A stretch of DNA of 6,002 nucleotides, from contig JAOZST010000211.1 in assembly GCA_029939535.1 (NCBI GenBank), positions 1-6,002 on the forward strand, written 5' to 3'. Source of the DNA: NBML01 sp029939535 (lineage in GTDB: Bacteria > Desulfobacterota > Desulfobacteria > Desulfobacterales > Desulfobacteraceae). Positions 1-5,690 of this stretch are shown here, piece after piece; within the stretch, counting starts at the first letter, position 1, and each line of letters starts with the position of its first letter. The notes below the pieces were generated by a model. The model was not told the DNA's origin, searched no databases, and saw only the letters and a program-made list of their open reading frames with translations. Made by a program: the position numbers and the translations under genes.

Positions 1-291
1 TCCATTTCAGCAGGACTTGATTATCCCGGGGTTGGCCCCGAGCATTCCCTGCTGAAAGACCTGGAAAGGGCAAGTTATGTTTCCATAACAGACAACCAGG
101 CATTAGAAGCATTTCAAACACTTTGCAGCCTTGAAGGTATTATCCCTGCCCTTGAAAGTTCCCATGCCGTTTATTGTGCCATTGATGAAGCAAAAAAAAG
201 ACCTGAAAATGAAATTATTATTGTCAATCTCTCAGGACGCGGTGACAAAGATCTTGAAACTATTTTTTCTGTTTTAGAAATGGATATATAA
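1..291 (+). CDS. trpB: Tryptophan synthase beta chain, C-terminal part (5' end outside window)
   Basis: The reading frame is open from base 1 and ends at TAA 289-291, giving the last 96 residues of TrpB. The beta subunit is the cytoplasmic PLP enzyme that condenses indole with L-serine to make tryptophan, working in an alpha2-beta2 complex with TrpA. Seen here are the family signatures SAGLDYPGVGPEHS near the left edge, LEGIIPALESSHA in the middle and VNLSGRGDKD near the end. In the family, the serine of the last motif contacts the PLP pyridine nitrogen and the glutamate of the EGIIPALE motif lies in the cofactor site. The tail after GRGDKD is short, as usual for TrpB. trpA begins 14 nt after the stop, so the two are almost certainly co-transcribed. 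Identification is by motif recognition and is very secure. Confidence 0.97.
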   Translation, partial: SISAGLDYPGVGPEHSLLKDLERASYVSITDNQALEAFQTLCSLEGIIPALESSHAVYCAIDEAKKRPENEIIIVNLSGRGDKDLETIFSVLEMDI

Positions 292-305
292 AAAGGAGAC
301 AAAAA

Positions 306-1103
306 ATGGATAGAATAATAAATACTTTTGAACAAGTTAAAAAAAAGGGAGAGAGAGCACTTATTGGATTTGTAACGGCAGGTGATCCAGACTTTGATAT
401 GTCACTTGAATTAATAAAAAAGATGTGTTCTTCAGGGCTTGATATTTTGGAACTGGGTATACCATTTTCAGATCCAACGGCAGATGGCCCTGTGATTCAA
501 AGATCTTCAGCAAGATCACTTGAAAACGGTGTTAATGTCTCAATCGTTTTGGAAATGGCAACTGAAATTCGTAAAACAACAGAGATACCCATCATTCTTT
601 TCAGCTATTACAATCCAATTTATGCCTATGGGGCTGAAAATTTTTACAATGATTCAGTAAAGGCAGGAGTGGATGGAGTTTTAATTGTAGACTTACCACC
701 GGAGGAATCCCGGGAAATGACATCAAAATGGGCCGGGGATGAGCTTTCTCTTATTAGGCTGATTGCTCCGACTACTCCTTTATCAAGAATGAAAGAAATA
801 TCAGATTCTGCTTCAGGCTTTTTATATCTTGTTTCAAAAATCGGGGTAACAGGAAGTAATGGCCTTGATACTTCCAATATTGAAAAATACGTTCATGATC
901 TAAGGTCCGTTACAAATCTACCCATAAGTGTCGGGTTCGGCATATCCACAGCAGAAGACGTTAAGGCTATTTCAAAACTTGCCGACAGCATAGTGATTGG
1001 AAGTGCTTTTGAGCAATTAATTGAATCCAGCCTTGAAAATAAAAAACTGCCTATAATTATGGGAAAAAGGGTGAAAGAATATAAGGAAGCGACAAAACTG
1101 TGA
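306..1103 (+). CDS. trpA: Tryptophan synthase alpha chain
   Basis: TrpA cleaves indole-3-glycerol phosphate to indole and glyceraldehyde-3-phosphate and passes indole through the tunnel to TrpB. The 265-residue product has the normal family length and a TIM-barrel pattern. Catalytic Glu49 (ILELGIPFSDP) and Asp60 (TADGPVIQ) fall at the same numbers as in the Salmonella enzyme. Further family motifs are GFVTAGDP (residues 21-28), LVDLPPEE-like VDLPPEES in the middle, SKIGVTG before the phosphate-binding loop, and SVGFGIS near the C-terminus. Residue 58 is Thr where many homologues have Leu (SDPLADGP), a tolerated variant. The ATG at 306 is preceded by AAGGAG at 293-298, a strong ribosome-binding site that fixes the start. 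It lies 14 nt after trpB and appears to be the last gene of the operon in this direction. All longer overlapping frames are shadows of it. Confidence 0.98.
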   Translation: MDRIINTFEQVKKKGERALIGFVTAGDPDFDMSLELIKKMCSSGLDILELGIPFSDPTADGPVIQRSSARSLENGVNVSIVLEMATEIRKTTEIPIILFSYYNPIYAYGAENFYNDSVKAGVDGVLIVDLPPEESREMTSKWAGDELSLIRLIAPTTPLSRMKEISDSASGFLYLVSKIGVTGSNGLDTSNIEKYVHDLRSVTNLPISVGFGISTAEDVKAISKLADSIVIGSAFEQLIESSLENKKLPIIMGKRVKEYKEATKL

Positions 1104-1201
1104 TATAAGAGGCGCATGTTTTTTGATAATCATAAAAGCTAAAACTACAGGGAAATAATCTTGGGATATTTTTAGTTCATCCGATTAACGCGTACTTTTT
1201 G
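1104..1201. other. Intergenic spacer after trpA, no gene or clear terminator seen
   Basis: This 98-bp AT-rich spacer separates the end of trpA from remnant sequence read on the other strand. A weak inverted match (CTAAAA near 1138 with TTTTAG near 1172) flanks a long unpaired interior and is not followed by a T tract, so I do not call it a terminator. No ORF of credible composition is visible on either strand. Confidence 0.5.
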
Positions 1202-1348
1202 TTATGAGATATGTGTGATTATATAAAGGGTTAAATATCCGGTAAAGAACAAAAATGGGGTATCCCATGTATGGGGAGCAAATGTTTCTGCCAATGTCAT
1301 CACTATTGGTATTACGATAAGTGCACAAATAAATTCCGGATAATGATT
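1202..1348 (-). pseudogene. C-terminal remnant of a hydrophobic (membrane) protein
   Basis: On the - strand a 48-codon open stretch bounded by stops reads NHYPEF, then ICALIVIPIVMTLAETF, then APHTWDTPF, then LFFTGYLTLYIITHIS before TAA at 1202-1204. Two hydrophobic segments flank a short polar turn with the pattern AE-x5-HTWD-x-P, which looks like the end of an integral membrane protein. It faintly recalls the C-terminus of dolichol/phytol-kinase-like or related lipid kinases, but this is a weak memory-based resemblance. The only internal ATG is at 1298-1300 and would give just 32 residues. A stop lies directly upstream, so the stretch is best read as a 5'-truncated or frameshifted gene end. 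A longer ORF in another frame over the same bases has less protein-like composition. Confidence 0.4.
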
Positions 1349-1378
1349 TTACAATTGTATTTATCCAAAAGGCACTAA

Positions 1379-1507
1379 TCATAGCTTATTCCCCTTTCTG
1401 TGGTTTTCAACAACCCATGCGGGGTGATGCTGTGGGTCACCATGGTATCCGATTCTAAAAGTCGAATCTGAAATTTTATGTTTGGTCAAACGTTTGAATA
1501 AAGCCAT
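1379..1507 (-). CDS. Possible 42-aa small ORF overlapping the DUF1643 gene end
   Basis: An ATG at 1505-1507 opens a 42-residue frame that ends in TGA at 1379-1381. It overlaps the last 32 bases of the DUF1643-like gene in a different frame. The product starts MALFKRLTKHK, is strongly basic, and has a His/Pro/Trp-rich second half (GYHGDPQHHPAW then VVENHRKGNKL). The composition looks more protein-like than random out-of-frame sequence. The overlapping start would suit translational coupling to the upstream gene, although no good Shine-Dalgarno is visible. It could be a genuine small protein, the tail of a decayed larger gene, or chance. I do not recognise a family. Confidence 0.35.
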   Translation of the reverse strand: MALFKRLTKHKISDSTFRIGYHGDPQHHPAWVVENHRKGNKL

Positions 1508-1997
1508 CATATTTCATTCTTGACGGATGACTGCTTGTTTTCAGTATTGTTTTACCTCTCATGTTTTCAAGAAGATTTAGAACATAGTTTCTCCGTTCGA
1601 TAAAACCATTATCCTTACCCCAGGCAATCAGGATGATATCTGATTCTTTCAATGCTTCCGATATTGCGGCATTATTCCTGCTACCGATCTGTTCATCTGT
1701 TCCAACAAAATTATTGGTTTGAATATAGGCAAATTGATTTACCACGATCAATCGCCCAACTCCTTCAAACTCTTCAAGTCTTTTCTCAAAAACAACTCTT
1801 TCTAATATCTGTACAGATTTATCCGCATGTTCGATACCAGCGTAACTGGGATTCTGCATAATGGCACAAACAGTTTTCAGGAATTCATTTGTTGTATCTT
1901 TTGTCATTTCAAGTCGGTAGCGAAAATCAGAACCATTTTCAGAATCAAAATCAGCTTTCACTGATAAATTGGGTCGATGTAGGAAAGTCTGTTTCAT
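1476..1997 (-). CDS. DUF1643-like protein
   Basis: The 173-residue product matches what I know of the DUF1643 family, whose function is unknown. It has FRYRLEM near residues 25-31, then CAIMQNPSYAG (44-54) followed by ADKSV (58-62), the family's NPS-x-A...D-x-(T/S)-V signature. It continues with GRLIVVNQFAY (81-91), an Asn-Asn-Ala-Ala segment (108-111) and a hydrophobic strand ending in a WGK motif (ILIAWGK, 122-128). Length is normal for the family and the frame is intact. No signal peptide or membrane segment is seen, so it is probably cytoplasmic. The ATG at 1995-1997 starts 11 nt after the stop of the upstream gene, with a weak AGAG ribosome-binding site, suggesting a two-gene operon. DUF1643 genes are common in accessory regions, which fits the remnants on both sides. 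The family call is by motif only. Confidence 0.75.
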   Translation of the reverse strand: MKQTFLHRPNLSVKADFDSENGSDFRYRLEMTKDTTNEFLKTVCAIMQNPSYAGIEHADKSVQILERVVFEKRLEEFEGVGRLIVVNQFAYIQTNNFVGTDEQIGSRNNAAISEALKESDIILIAWGKDNGFIERRNYVLNLLENMRGKTILKTSSHPSRMKYDGFIQTFDQT

Positions 1998-2008
1998 TTC
2001 ATTCTCTA

Positions 2009-2344
2009 TTATTTTTTGGGATCTTTGTAAATAATATCTAGAATATTGTTACCCATATCAGGTAACTCATCATTGCCCTCATCTATTACCTTGTAGATGG
2101 TATTCATTGTTTCAATAAACCCTCTTTCCCGATCAATCGAACAAATATAAGATGAGATCCTATGCCATCCAGGTTTATATCTACCTGCTGAATCTTCAAC
2201 AACCGTACCACTGAATTTCAGAGGTCCAGGATCAAGCAAAGCACCGGGGAAAGTAGTTAAGAATTCCTCTTTTAAGCCCTCTATATCCGGTAAAGTTAGA
2301 TGATGAATTTGTCAGTTTCTAATCAACCCACCGTCTTTTTTCAT
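2009..2344 (-). pseudogene. Small unknown protein gene interrupted by an in-frame UGA at codon 11
   Basis: From the ATG at 2342-2344 the frame reads MKKDGGLIRN, meets TGA at 2312-2314 (codon 11), and continues as QIHHLTLPDIEGLKEEF and onward to TAA at 2009-2011, 111 positions in all. Protein-like sequence on both sides of the TGA shows that the original gene ran through it. A TGG-to-TGA change (Trp11 to stop) is the simplest explanation; selenocysteine is a less likely alternative. An AGGGA ribosome-binding site lies about 10 nt before this ATG. A TTG at 2237-2239 could start a 76-residue product, but it lacks a good ribosome-binding site. The body has the pattern SGTVVEDSAGRYKPGWHRISS, then an ICSIDRERGFIETMNTIY segment. 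That pattern (G-x-W...SS-x-I-x-x-ID...G-x-IET-x-NT-x-Y) recalls small proteins grouped as DUF6957, but I hold that weakly. The DUF1643-like gene follows after 11 nt. Confidence 0.6.
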
Positions 2345-2403
2345 ATTGAGTAAATCCCTGGAATTAATTTTTTAGTTATAGTAGCATATTTTTAAAAGTC
2401 TTT

Positions 2404-2432
2404 ATCGTATTTAGATGCCAGATATCTATCAA
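2404..2432 (-). promoter_or_regulatory. Candidate sigma70 promoter for the DUF1643 operon
   Basis: On the - strand TTGATA (2427-2432) and TACGAT (2404-2409) are separated by exactly 17 nt. The -35 box matches five of six consensus bases and the -10 box four of six. Transcription would begin near 2397, giving a leader of about 50 nt before the ATG at 2344. The region is AT-rich, so a chance match is possible. Confidence 0.35.
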
Positions 2433-2515
2433 GTCTGGGAAATGAAAGTAATAAGGTAAGTAGAAATAATAAAATCTCCAAATATTGCCGCTAATATCCT
2501 TTCTGGTAACGCTAT

Positions 2516-2544
2516 AAATCTATGACCGCAAATGACCGTTGGCA
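2516..2544. repeat. Left terminal inverted repeat of the IS
   Basis: The sequence begins AAATCTATGACCGC and ends CCGTTGGCA. It equals the reverse complement of 5211-5239 at 28 of 29 positions; the single difference is A at 2535, where the right repeat's equivalent is G. It sits just after the orfB stop codon and is the likely transposase-binding end. Pairing breaks down immediately beyond both its outer and inner edges. Confidence 0.95.
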
Positions 2545-2545
2545 T

Positions 2546-4357
2546 TTATTTTGCTTCTGCTAAGCTGAATAATGCTGCAAATTTTATCGTCAAGTCTTCA
2601 TCTCTTATTATTTTTTTAATCCCCGGTAATATTTTGTCGTTGTTCTCTGCAGTTTTTGCCATTTCCTGCTGTACCTGACCAGCATCAATTTGTGAAAATC
2701 GTTCCGCCAGATTTGAACATCCGTTGAGAATGATTTTCATATATTCGTCTCTTTTTAAATTCTGGACCAGAGGTGTTTCGGCAAGGATTGATTTCAGGAC
2801 TTTATTCAGCGAAGCCGCACCGGTTTTTTTCCGATTCTGACGTTTTAAATCCCGGAAAAACCTTTCCAGAATATTGTTGGTTCTCTGCGGATGGATATTC
2901 CTGACAACTCCATCCGGGCCGACTACTGGTATTGGATCGGCAAATAGTTTTTTCCAGTATTTATCAATCTGGGCAACCATAGTTCTATAGGTTTTTCCCC
3001 TGTGTTTATTGCTCAAAAGCCATTTTTTGAATGCAGTCATCTTTTCTTCAATGCTTTTCATGTCCGGGACATCGCCATTATCGTTGAGACCATTTTTACC
3101 CTCAGGAAGGGCAATGCGCATGGCGCATCGCAGCTTGTCAAACACTTCTATTTTTGCCTCTAATTTTTGGGCAAGTTCATTGAGTCGATTATCTTCTGCG
3201 GTTATTGTGATTGCATTGTATAATTGGATAAAAGGCCTGTTGGTCTTTATAGAATCGTTGAGATTGATTTCCTTAATATGACCCAATAAAATATGAACCT
3301 TTTGAATCCGTCGGTAGAAATCAAGGTATGGGTGGTCAAATGGAAACCCATATCCATCAGATTCATTCGGATAATCAAATATCCACTGGATTAATGCATA
3401 TGCCGTGATCAGGGGGACATTACCAAAATTGCTCGTATGCCACTTCCCACTTTGAAGACTTTCTACGATCTCAGCTATATCATGGCAATCCGGATTGATT
3501 TTTTGTTCAAGATATTTGGCTTGCCGTCTCAGTGTTGGACGGACCTTGAGTTTTCGTAGTCGCTTTTGAAGTGTAGTGTAATCCTTTTTTAATAAGTCTT
3601 TACCGATATCTCTCAAAAAATGGAAATGGCATATGAAATCAGGCGTATCCGGAAATACTTCTGCCACAGCATTTAAAATTCCTTTGCCCATATCATGCAC
3701 AAGCGCTTTGGGTTCACCATACTGCTTTTTGATACCCTGGAAAAAAGGAACAAGCTTATCTTTTTTCTCTGAAGAAATCTTGACCGTATCAAGCACCAAT
3801 TCTGAAAGCCCATCAAGGCCACAAAATAAATTGGGGCTATCACCTTCACAAGTCCCGTCCACATGGAGGATATATCCGCCCCTGCGCATCAAAAATTCTC
3901 GCAGAATCTGTTGACTCTGCCTGTGTGCCAAGGCAAGATAGATGATGAACTTGCGCCCCAGATAACTGATTTCCCTCTCGGAGATGGATATATTTCTTGC
4001 CGCCAACGCAGCCATGGTTTCTTGATTGCTGCGGCAATGGACAAAAAGTGAATACCCAATTTCAATAATGACATCAAAGCCGAAAGTACCTCCCTTGGGT
4101 ACGAGGTTTTGAAGCTGTGTGGATTTGAAGATTCCGTGGCCATGGGGACAGTGCAGTATCGTTTGCTTGGCCCAAAAGGCACCGATATCCATGGTGACCA
4201 CAGACTTTGTCTCCGTTTTCTGAACATGGAGCGTAGAATCACATACAGAACATTTTGAAATCTCTGGGTAAAAATGTATAATCGGTCGTTTCGGGAATAA
4301 TATGTCGGGTTGAACGGCTCCGGTCAGATTCGCTACAAAGGTTTTCAGCAGTTTCAA
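2546..4357 (-). CDS. DDE transposase OrfB (catalytic ORF of the IS)
   Basis: Residues are numbered from the TTG at 4355-4357 (603 aa). An N-terminal Cys/His cluster (C36-x2-C39 ... C70-x-H72-x-H74) is probably a zinc-binding DNA-recognition fold. The catalytic RNase-H-like domain shows Asp167 (ILHVDGT), Asp222 (ALVHDMGKG), then C243-x2-H246 in FICHFHFLRDIG. After a long mainly helical insertion comes Glu498 in NNILERFFRDLKRQNRK. This D-D-CxxH-(insertion)-E order is known from IS256/MULE-type transposases, which cut and join DNA with two metal ions. The TTG start overlaps the orfA stop (TTGA), and no Shine-Dalgarno is visible. The frame remains open upstream through the slippery A run, so the main product is probably an OrfAB fusion made by -1 frameshifting. 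Re-initiation at TTG is the alternative. The frame is intact to TAA 2546-2548, with no sign of decay. Confidence 0.9.
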   Translation of the reverse strand: MKLLKTFVANLTGAVQPDILFPKRPIIHFYPEISKCSVCDSTLHVQKTETKSVVTMDIGAFWAKQTILHCPHGHGIFKSTQLQNLVPKGGTFGFDVIIEIGYSLFVHCRSNQETMAALAARNISISEREISYLGRKFIIYLALAHRQSQQILREFLMRRGGYILHVDGTCEGDSPNLFCGLDGLSELVLDTVKISSEKKDKLVPFFQGIKKQYGEPKALVHDMGKGILNAVAEVFPDTPDFICHFHFLRDIGKDLLKKDYTTLQKRLRKLKVRPTLRRQAKYLEQKINPDCHDIAEIVESLQSGKWHTSNFGNVPLITAYALIQWIFDYPNESDGYGFPFDHPYLDFYRRIQKVHILLGHIKEINLNDSIKTNRPFIQLYNAITITAEDNRLNELAQKLEAKIEVFDKLRCAMRIALPEGKNGLNDNGDVPDMKSIEEKMTAFKKWLLSNKHRGKTYRTMVAQIDKYWKKLFADPIPVVGPDGVVRNIHPQRTNNILERFFRDLKRQNRKKTGAASLNKVLKSILAETPLVQNLKRDEYMKIILNGCSNLAERFSQIDAGQVQQEMAKTAENNDKILPGIKKIIRDEDLTIKFAALFSLAEAK

Positions 4358-5019
4358 GGCCTGAAATCCGGAATTTTTTTTAATAGGCCGTGGTATTCCA
4401 TGAACCCTTTGATGTCGCTTAATTTGATTCCGTTTTTTTTGATTTCCGACAAGGCTGCAATGTCTTCTGCTGATATGCCATGCTGCCGAATGATGGCAAC
4501 CAAGATCAAAATTGCTTCAGTGTCGGAAATAGTGACTATAGCCGATCTGCAGATAAGAGAACTTCTTTTATATACCTGTTTTTCACATAGATCATCAATG
4601 TCGGAAAAATAGACGAATACACCATCATGTTTTTCACGATAGATGCCCGGACACTCACGGAAATGGTGTAAAAATGACTGGGGTAAAAGCCCGAGTATTT
4701 CACCGAGTTGTTTTCCTGAAAGTCCGGCAGGTGAAGCTGTTACCAAATGAATAATTGTTTTTTTCAGATTACCATATTTGGAAAAGCCAACATTTTTATA
4801 TCGCCATAGACCATATTGATCAAATTGAGGAATTTGCGGCAACGTATAATATTTGCCGTTCTGATTATAGCTTGTGTATGCCTGCCATTGTTTGATTTTT
4901 AATCTGGCATTTGGGATGGAGCATGTGAGAACGGAAGACAATTCTCTGATACTGAATACTTTAAGCTTTTTGAGATATCGATATGCGGCCTTGATTGTAT
5001 CCTGATTTAATCGAGTCAT
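4354..5019 (-). CDS. IS OrfA, winged-helix-like DNA-binding protein
   Basis: The 221-residue product has two stretches resembling winged helix-turn-helix domains. Near residues 8-60, FSIRELSSVLTCSIPNARL is followed by KYYTLPQIPQF as a possible wing. Near residues 83-135, GLSGKQLGEILGLLPQSF is followed by a GVFVYF strand. A third helical region (AIIRQHGISAEDIAALSEI) ends the protein. It probably binds the terminal repeats and/or its own promoter. I chose ATG 5017-5019 because AGG at 5026-5028 lies 6 nt upstream; the in-frame TTG at 5023-5025 is too close to that site. The stop TGA 4354-4356 overlaps the TTG of orfB. Six codons before the stop the frame contains TTA AAA AAA, a -1 slippery site that would join residues 1-215 to OrfB and yield an 824-residue protein. 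The specific family is not recognised. Confidence 0.8.
   Translation of the reverse strand: MTRLNQDTIKAAYRYLKKLKVFSIRELSSVLTCSIPNARLKIKQWQAYTSYNQNGKYYTLPQIPQFDQYGLWRYKNVGFSKYGNLKKTIIHLVTASPAGLSGKQLGEILGLLPQSFLHHFRECPGIYREKHDGVFVYFSDIDDLCEKQVYKRSSLICRSAIVTISDTEAILILVAIIRQHGISAEDIAALSEIKKNGIKLSDIKGFMEYHGLLKKIPDFRP
4375..4381 (-). promoter_or_regulatory. Predicted programmed -1 ribosomal frameshift site
   Basis: On the - strand an eight-A run (4374-4381) lies in the orfA frame as TTA AAA AAA ATT, so 4381-4375 is a correctly phased A AAA AAA heptamer. After a one-base backward slip the next codons are AAT TCC GGA TTT CAG GCC TTG, which enter the orfB frame without a stop. The 0-frame stop follows six sense-or-stop codons later. 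A 5-bp hairpin (TTTCA-GGCCT-TGAAA, 4366-4352) just downstream, or a longer-range TCCGG/CCGGA pairing, might stimulate slipping; neither was folded. No Shine-Dalgarno is seen at the usual upstream distance. Confidence 0.7.
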
Positions 5020-5027
5020 ATTCAACC

Positions 5028-5072
5028 TATTAAGTATATGTTTTTATTTTTAAATATAACATATACTTAATA
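5028..5072. repeat. Inverted repeat over the orfA promoter, likely operator
   Basis: Two perfect 15-bp arms, TATTAAGTATATGTT (5028-5042) and its reverse complement (5058-5072), are separated by 15 bp. One arm lies between the -35 and -10 boxes and the other within the short orfA leader, next to the ribosome-binding AGG. A protein bound here would block transcription, and the RNA could also fold over the start region. The likely binder is OrfA or the OrfAB fusion; this is inference. Confidence 0.7.
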
Positions 5073-5081
5073 AAAAATCAA
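5053..5081 (-). promoter_or_regulatory. Sigma70-type promoter of the IS
   Basis: On the - strand TTGATT (5076-5081) and TATATT (5053-5058) are spaced by 17 nt. The -35 box matches four of six and the -10 box five of six consensus bases. Predicted initiation near 5045 gives a leader of about 25 nt before the ATG at 5019. It coincides with the inverted repeat, which suggests repression at the promoter. Confidence 0.6.
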
Positions 5082-5147
5082 AGCAAAATACCTAAATTTC
5101 CAGTTAAAATGTATAATAAATGGGAAGAAACCGCTTCTTTGCCTCTT

Positions 5148-5160
5148 CATATACTTTATA
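5148..5160. promoter_or_regulatory. Third copy of the operator half-site
   Basis: CATATACTTTATA here matches CATATACTTAATA at 5060-5072 in 12 of 13 bases and in the same orientation, 88 bp farther from orfA. It lies between the promoter and the right terminal repeat. It may be an auxiliary binding site for the same regulator. Confidence 0.45.
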
Positions 5161-5210
5161 ATTTGATAAGTGATGGATTTTTAAGCGAATGATTGCAAGG
5201 AGTTACTTCT

Positions 5211-5239
5211 TGCCAACGGCCATTTGCGGTCATAGATTT
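5211..5239. repeat. Right terminal inverted repeat of the IS
   Basis: It begins TGCCAACGGCCATTTGC and ends GGTCATAGATTT. It is the reverse complement of 2516-2544 except for one base. The orfA start lies about 190 bp inside this end, so the - strand genes read away from it toward the left repeat. Confidence 0.95.
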
Positions 5240-5267
5240 TTTCACATTTACCTTGCTAACGAATTTA

Positions 5268-5282
5268 TTCTGTTTTACAGAA
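5268..5282. promoter_or_regulatory. Short palindrome upstream of the PilZ gene
   Basis: TTCTGTTTTACAGAA has perfect 6-bp arms around TTT. It lies about 46 bp before the PilZ start and outside the IS. It could be an operator or a small leader hairpin. No convincing -35/-10 pair is visible between the IS end (5239) and the gene, so the native promoter may have been displaced by the insertion. Confidence 0.3.
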
Positions 5283-5328
5283 GAGATGAATAGATGGCAG
5301 TTCAACAGACCATGGAAAAGGATATGCA

Positions 5329-5649
5329 ATGGAATTTTATGAAGAGAACAGGCGTTATCAAAGATATGAGATTAAAGGATCGATGAATCTGCATCGGATG
5401 GATTATCAAGACCAATGCTATTATGCAGATATGAACGATTATTCCCAGAGTGGATTGTCCATGATAACCAATGAGAATCTTCTAATAGGTCAGCTTGTTT
5501 ATCTTGAGATGAAAGATTTTGGCAACCCTGTGACAAGCCCTGACAGGAATGAAAACCACAGTGGTATTGTCAGATGGGCAAAGCCTTATCCTTCAACCAA
5601 CGGCGGAACTAATGGCCTTTATAAATATGGTACCTCCTCAGATCTATGA
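5329..5649 (+). CDS. Single-domain PilZ protein (probable c-di-GMP receptor)
   Basis: The 106-residue product is almost entirely one PilZ domain. PilZ domains bind the second messenger cyclic di-GMP and then alter motility, adhesion or polysaccharide export through a partner. Both ligand motifs are present: R8-x3-R12 in NRRYQRYEI and D37-x-S39-x2-G42 in NDYSQSGLS. The following beta strands (LLIGQLVYLEM, then GIVRWAKP) and the closing LYKYGTSS are typical of the fold. There is no signal peptide, membrane segment or second domain, so it should be cytoplasmic. The ATG at 5329 is supported by AAAAGGA at 5316-5322. The partner cannot be told from the neighbours, because the IS lies just upstream and an unrelated convergent gene lies downstream. 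Confidence 0.85.
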   Translation: MEFYEENRRYQRYEIKGSMNLHRMDYQDQCYYADMNDYSQSGLSMITNENLLIGQLVYLEMKDFGNPVTSPDRNENHSGIVRWAKPYPSTNGGTNGLYKYGTSSDL

Positions 5650-5690
5650 TAAACCTATACGAAAGGCAGGCGAGGTATTGTTTTAAATAA

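Larger units (their letters stand above)
2516..5239 (-). mobile_element. Complete insertion sequence with two ORFs and 29-bp inverted repeats
   Basis: The element is 2724 bp and is framed by near-perfect terminal inverted repeats at 2516-2544 and 5211-5239. Both its genes are on the - strand: orfA (winged-helix-like) and then orfB (DDE transposase), overlapping in the -1 frame. The orfB stop codon lies directly inside the left repeat, and the orfA promoter region fills the space inside the right repeat, so there is no room for cargo. Both ORFs and both ends look intact, so the copy is probably recent or active. No target-site duplication is visible: the 8 bp outside the left end (AACGCTAT) and outside the right end (TTTCACAT) differ. 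I cannot place it in a named IS family. The D-D-CxxH-E transposase layout is like that of IS256/MULE-type enzymes, but the separate DNA-binding ORF and frameshift arrangement recall IS1/IS3 expression. Confidence 0.93.

Noticed and set aside
1185..1382. - strand 65-aa ORF
   Set aside because: The protein composition is poor, and another - strand frame over the same bases gives a better membrane-protein tail.
1455..1475. Possible tRNA T-arm-like or hairpin sequence (GATTC...GAATC)
   Set aside because: Only 5 bp pair and no other tRNA parts or T tract accompany it. It also falls within the possible small ORF.
3009..4051. Several 62-93-aa ORFs on both strands inside the transposase gene
   Set aside because: They lie wholly within orfB in other frames, have no ribosome-binding sites and show no motifs.
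4310..4612. + strand 100-aa ORF opposite the orfA/orfB junction
   Set aside because: It is the antisense shadow of two well-supported overlapping ORFs.
5112..5117. TATAAT on the + strand inside the IS as an outward promoter
   Set aside because: No acceptable -35 box lies 16-18 nt upstream and there is no proper extended -10, in very AT-rich DNA.
5286..5342. Short upstream ORF (18 aa) overlapping the PilZ start
   Set aside because: The purine-rich stretch before its ATG is too close to serve as a ribosome-binding site, and the peptide shows no leader-like pattern.
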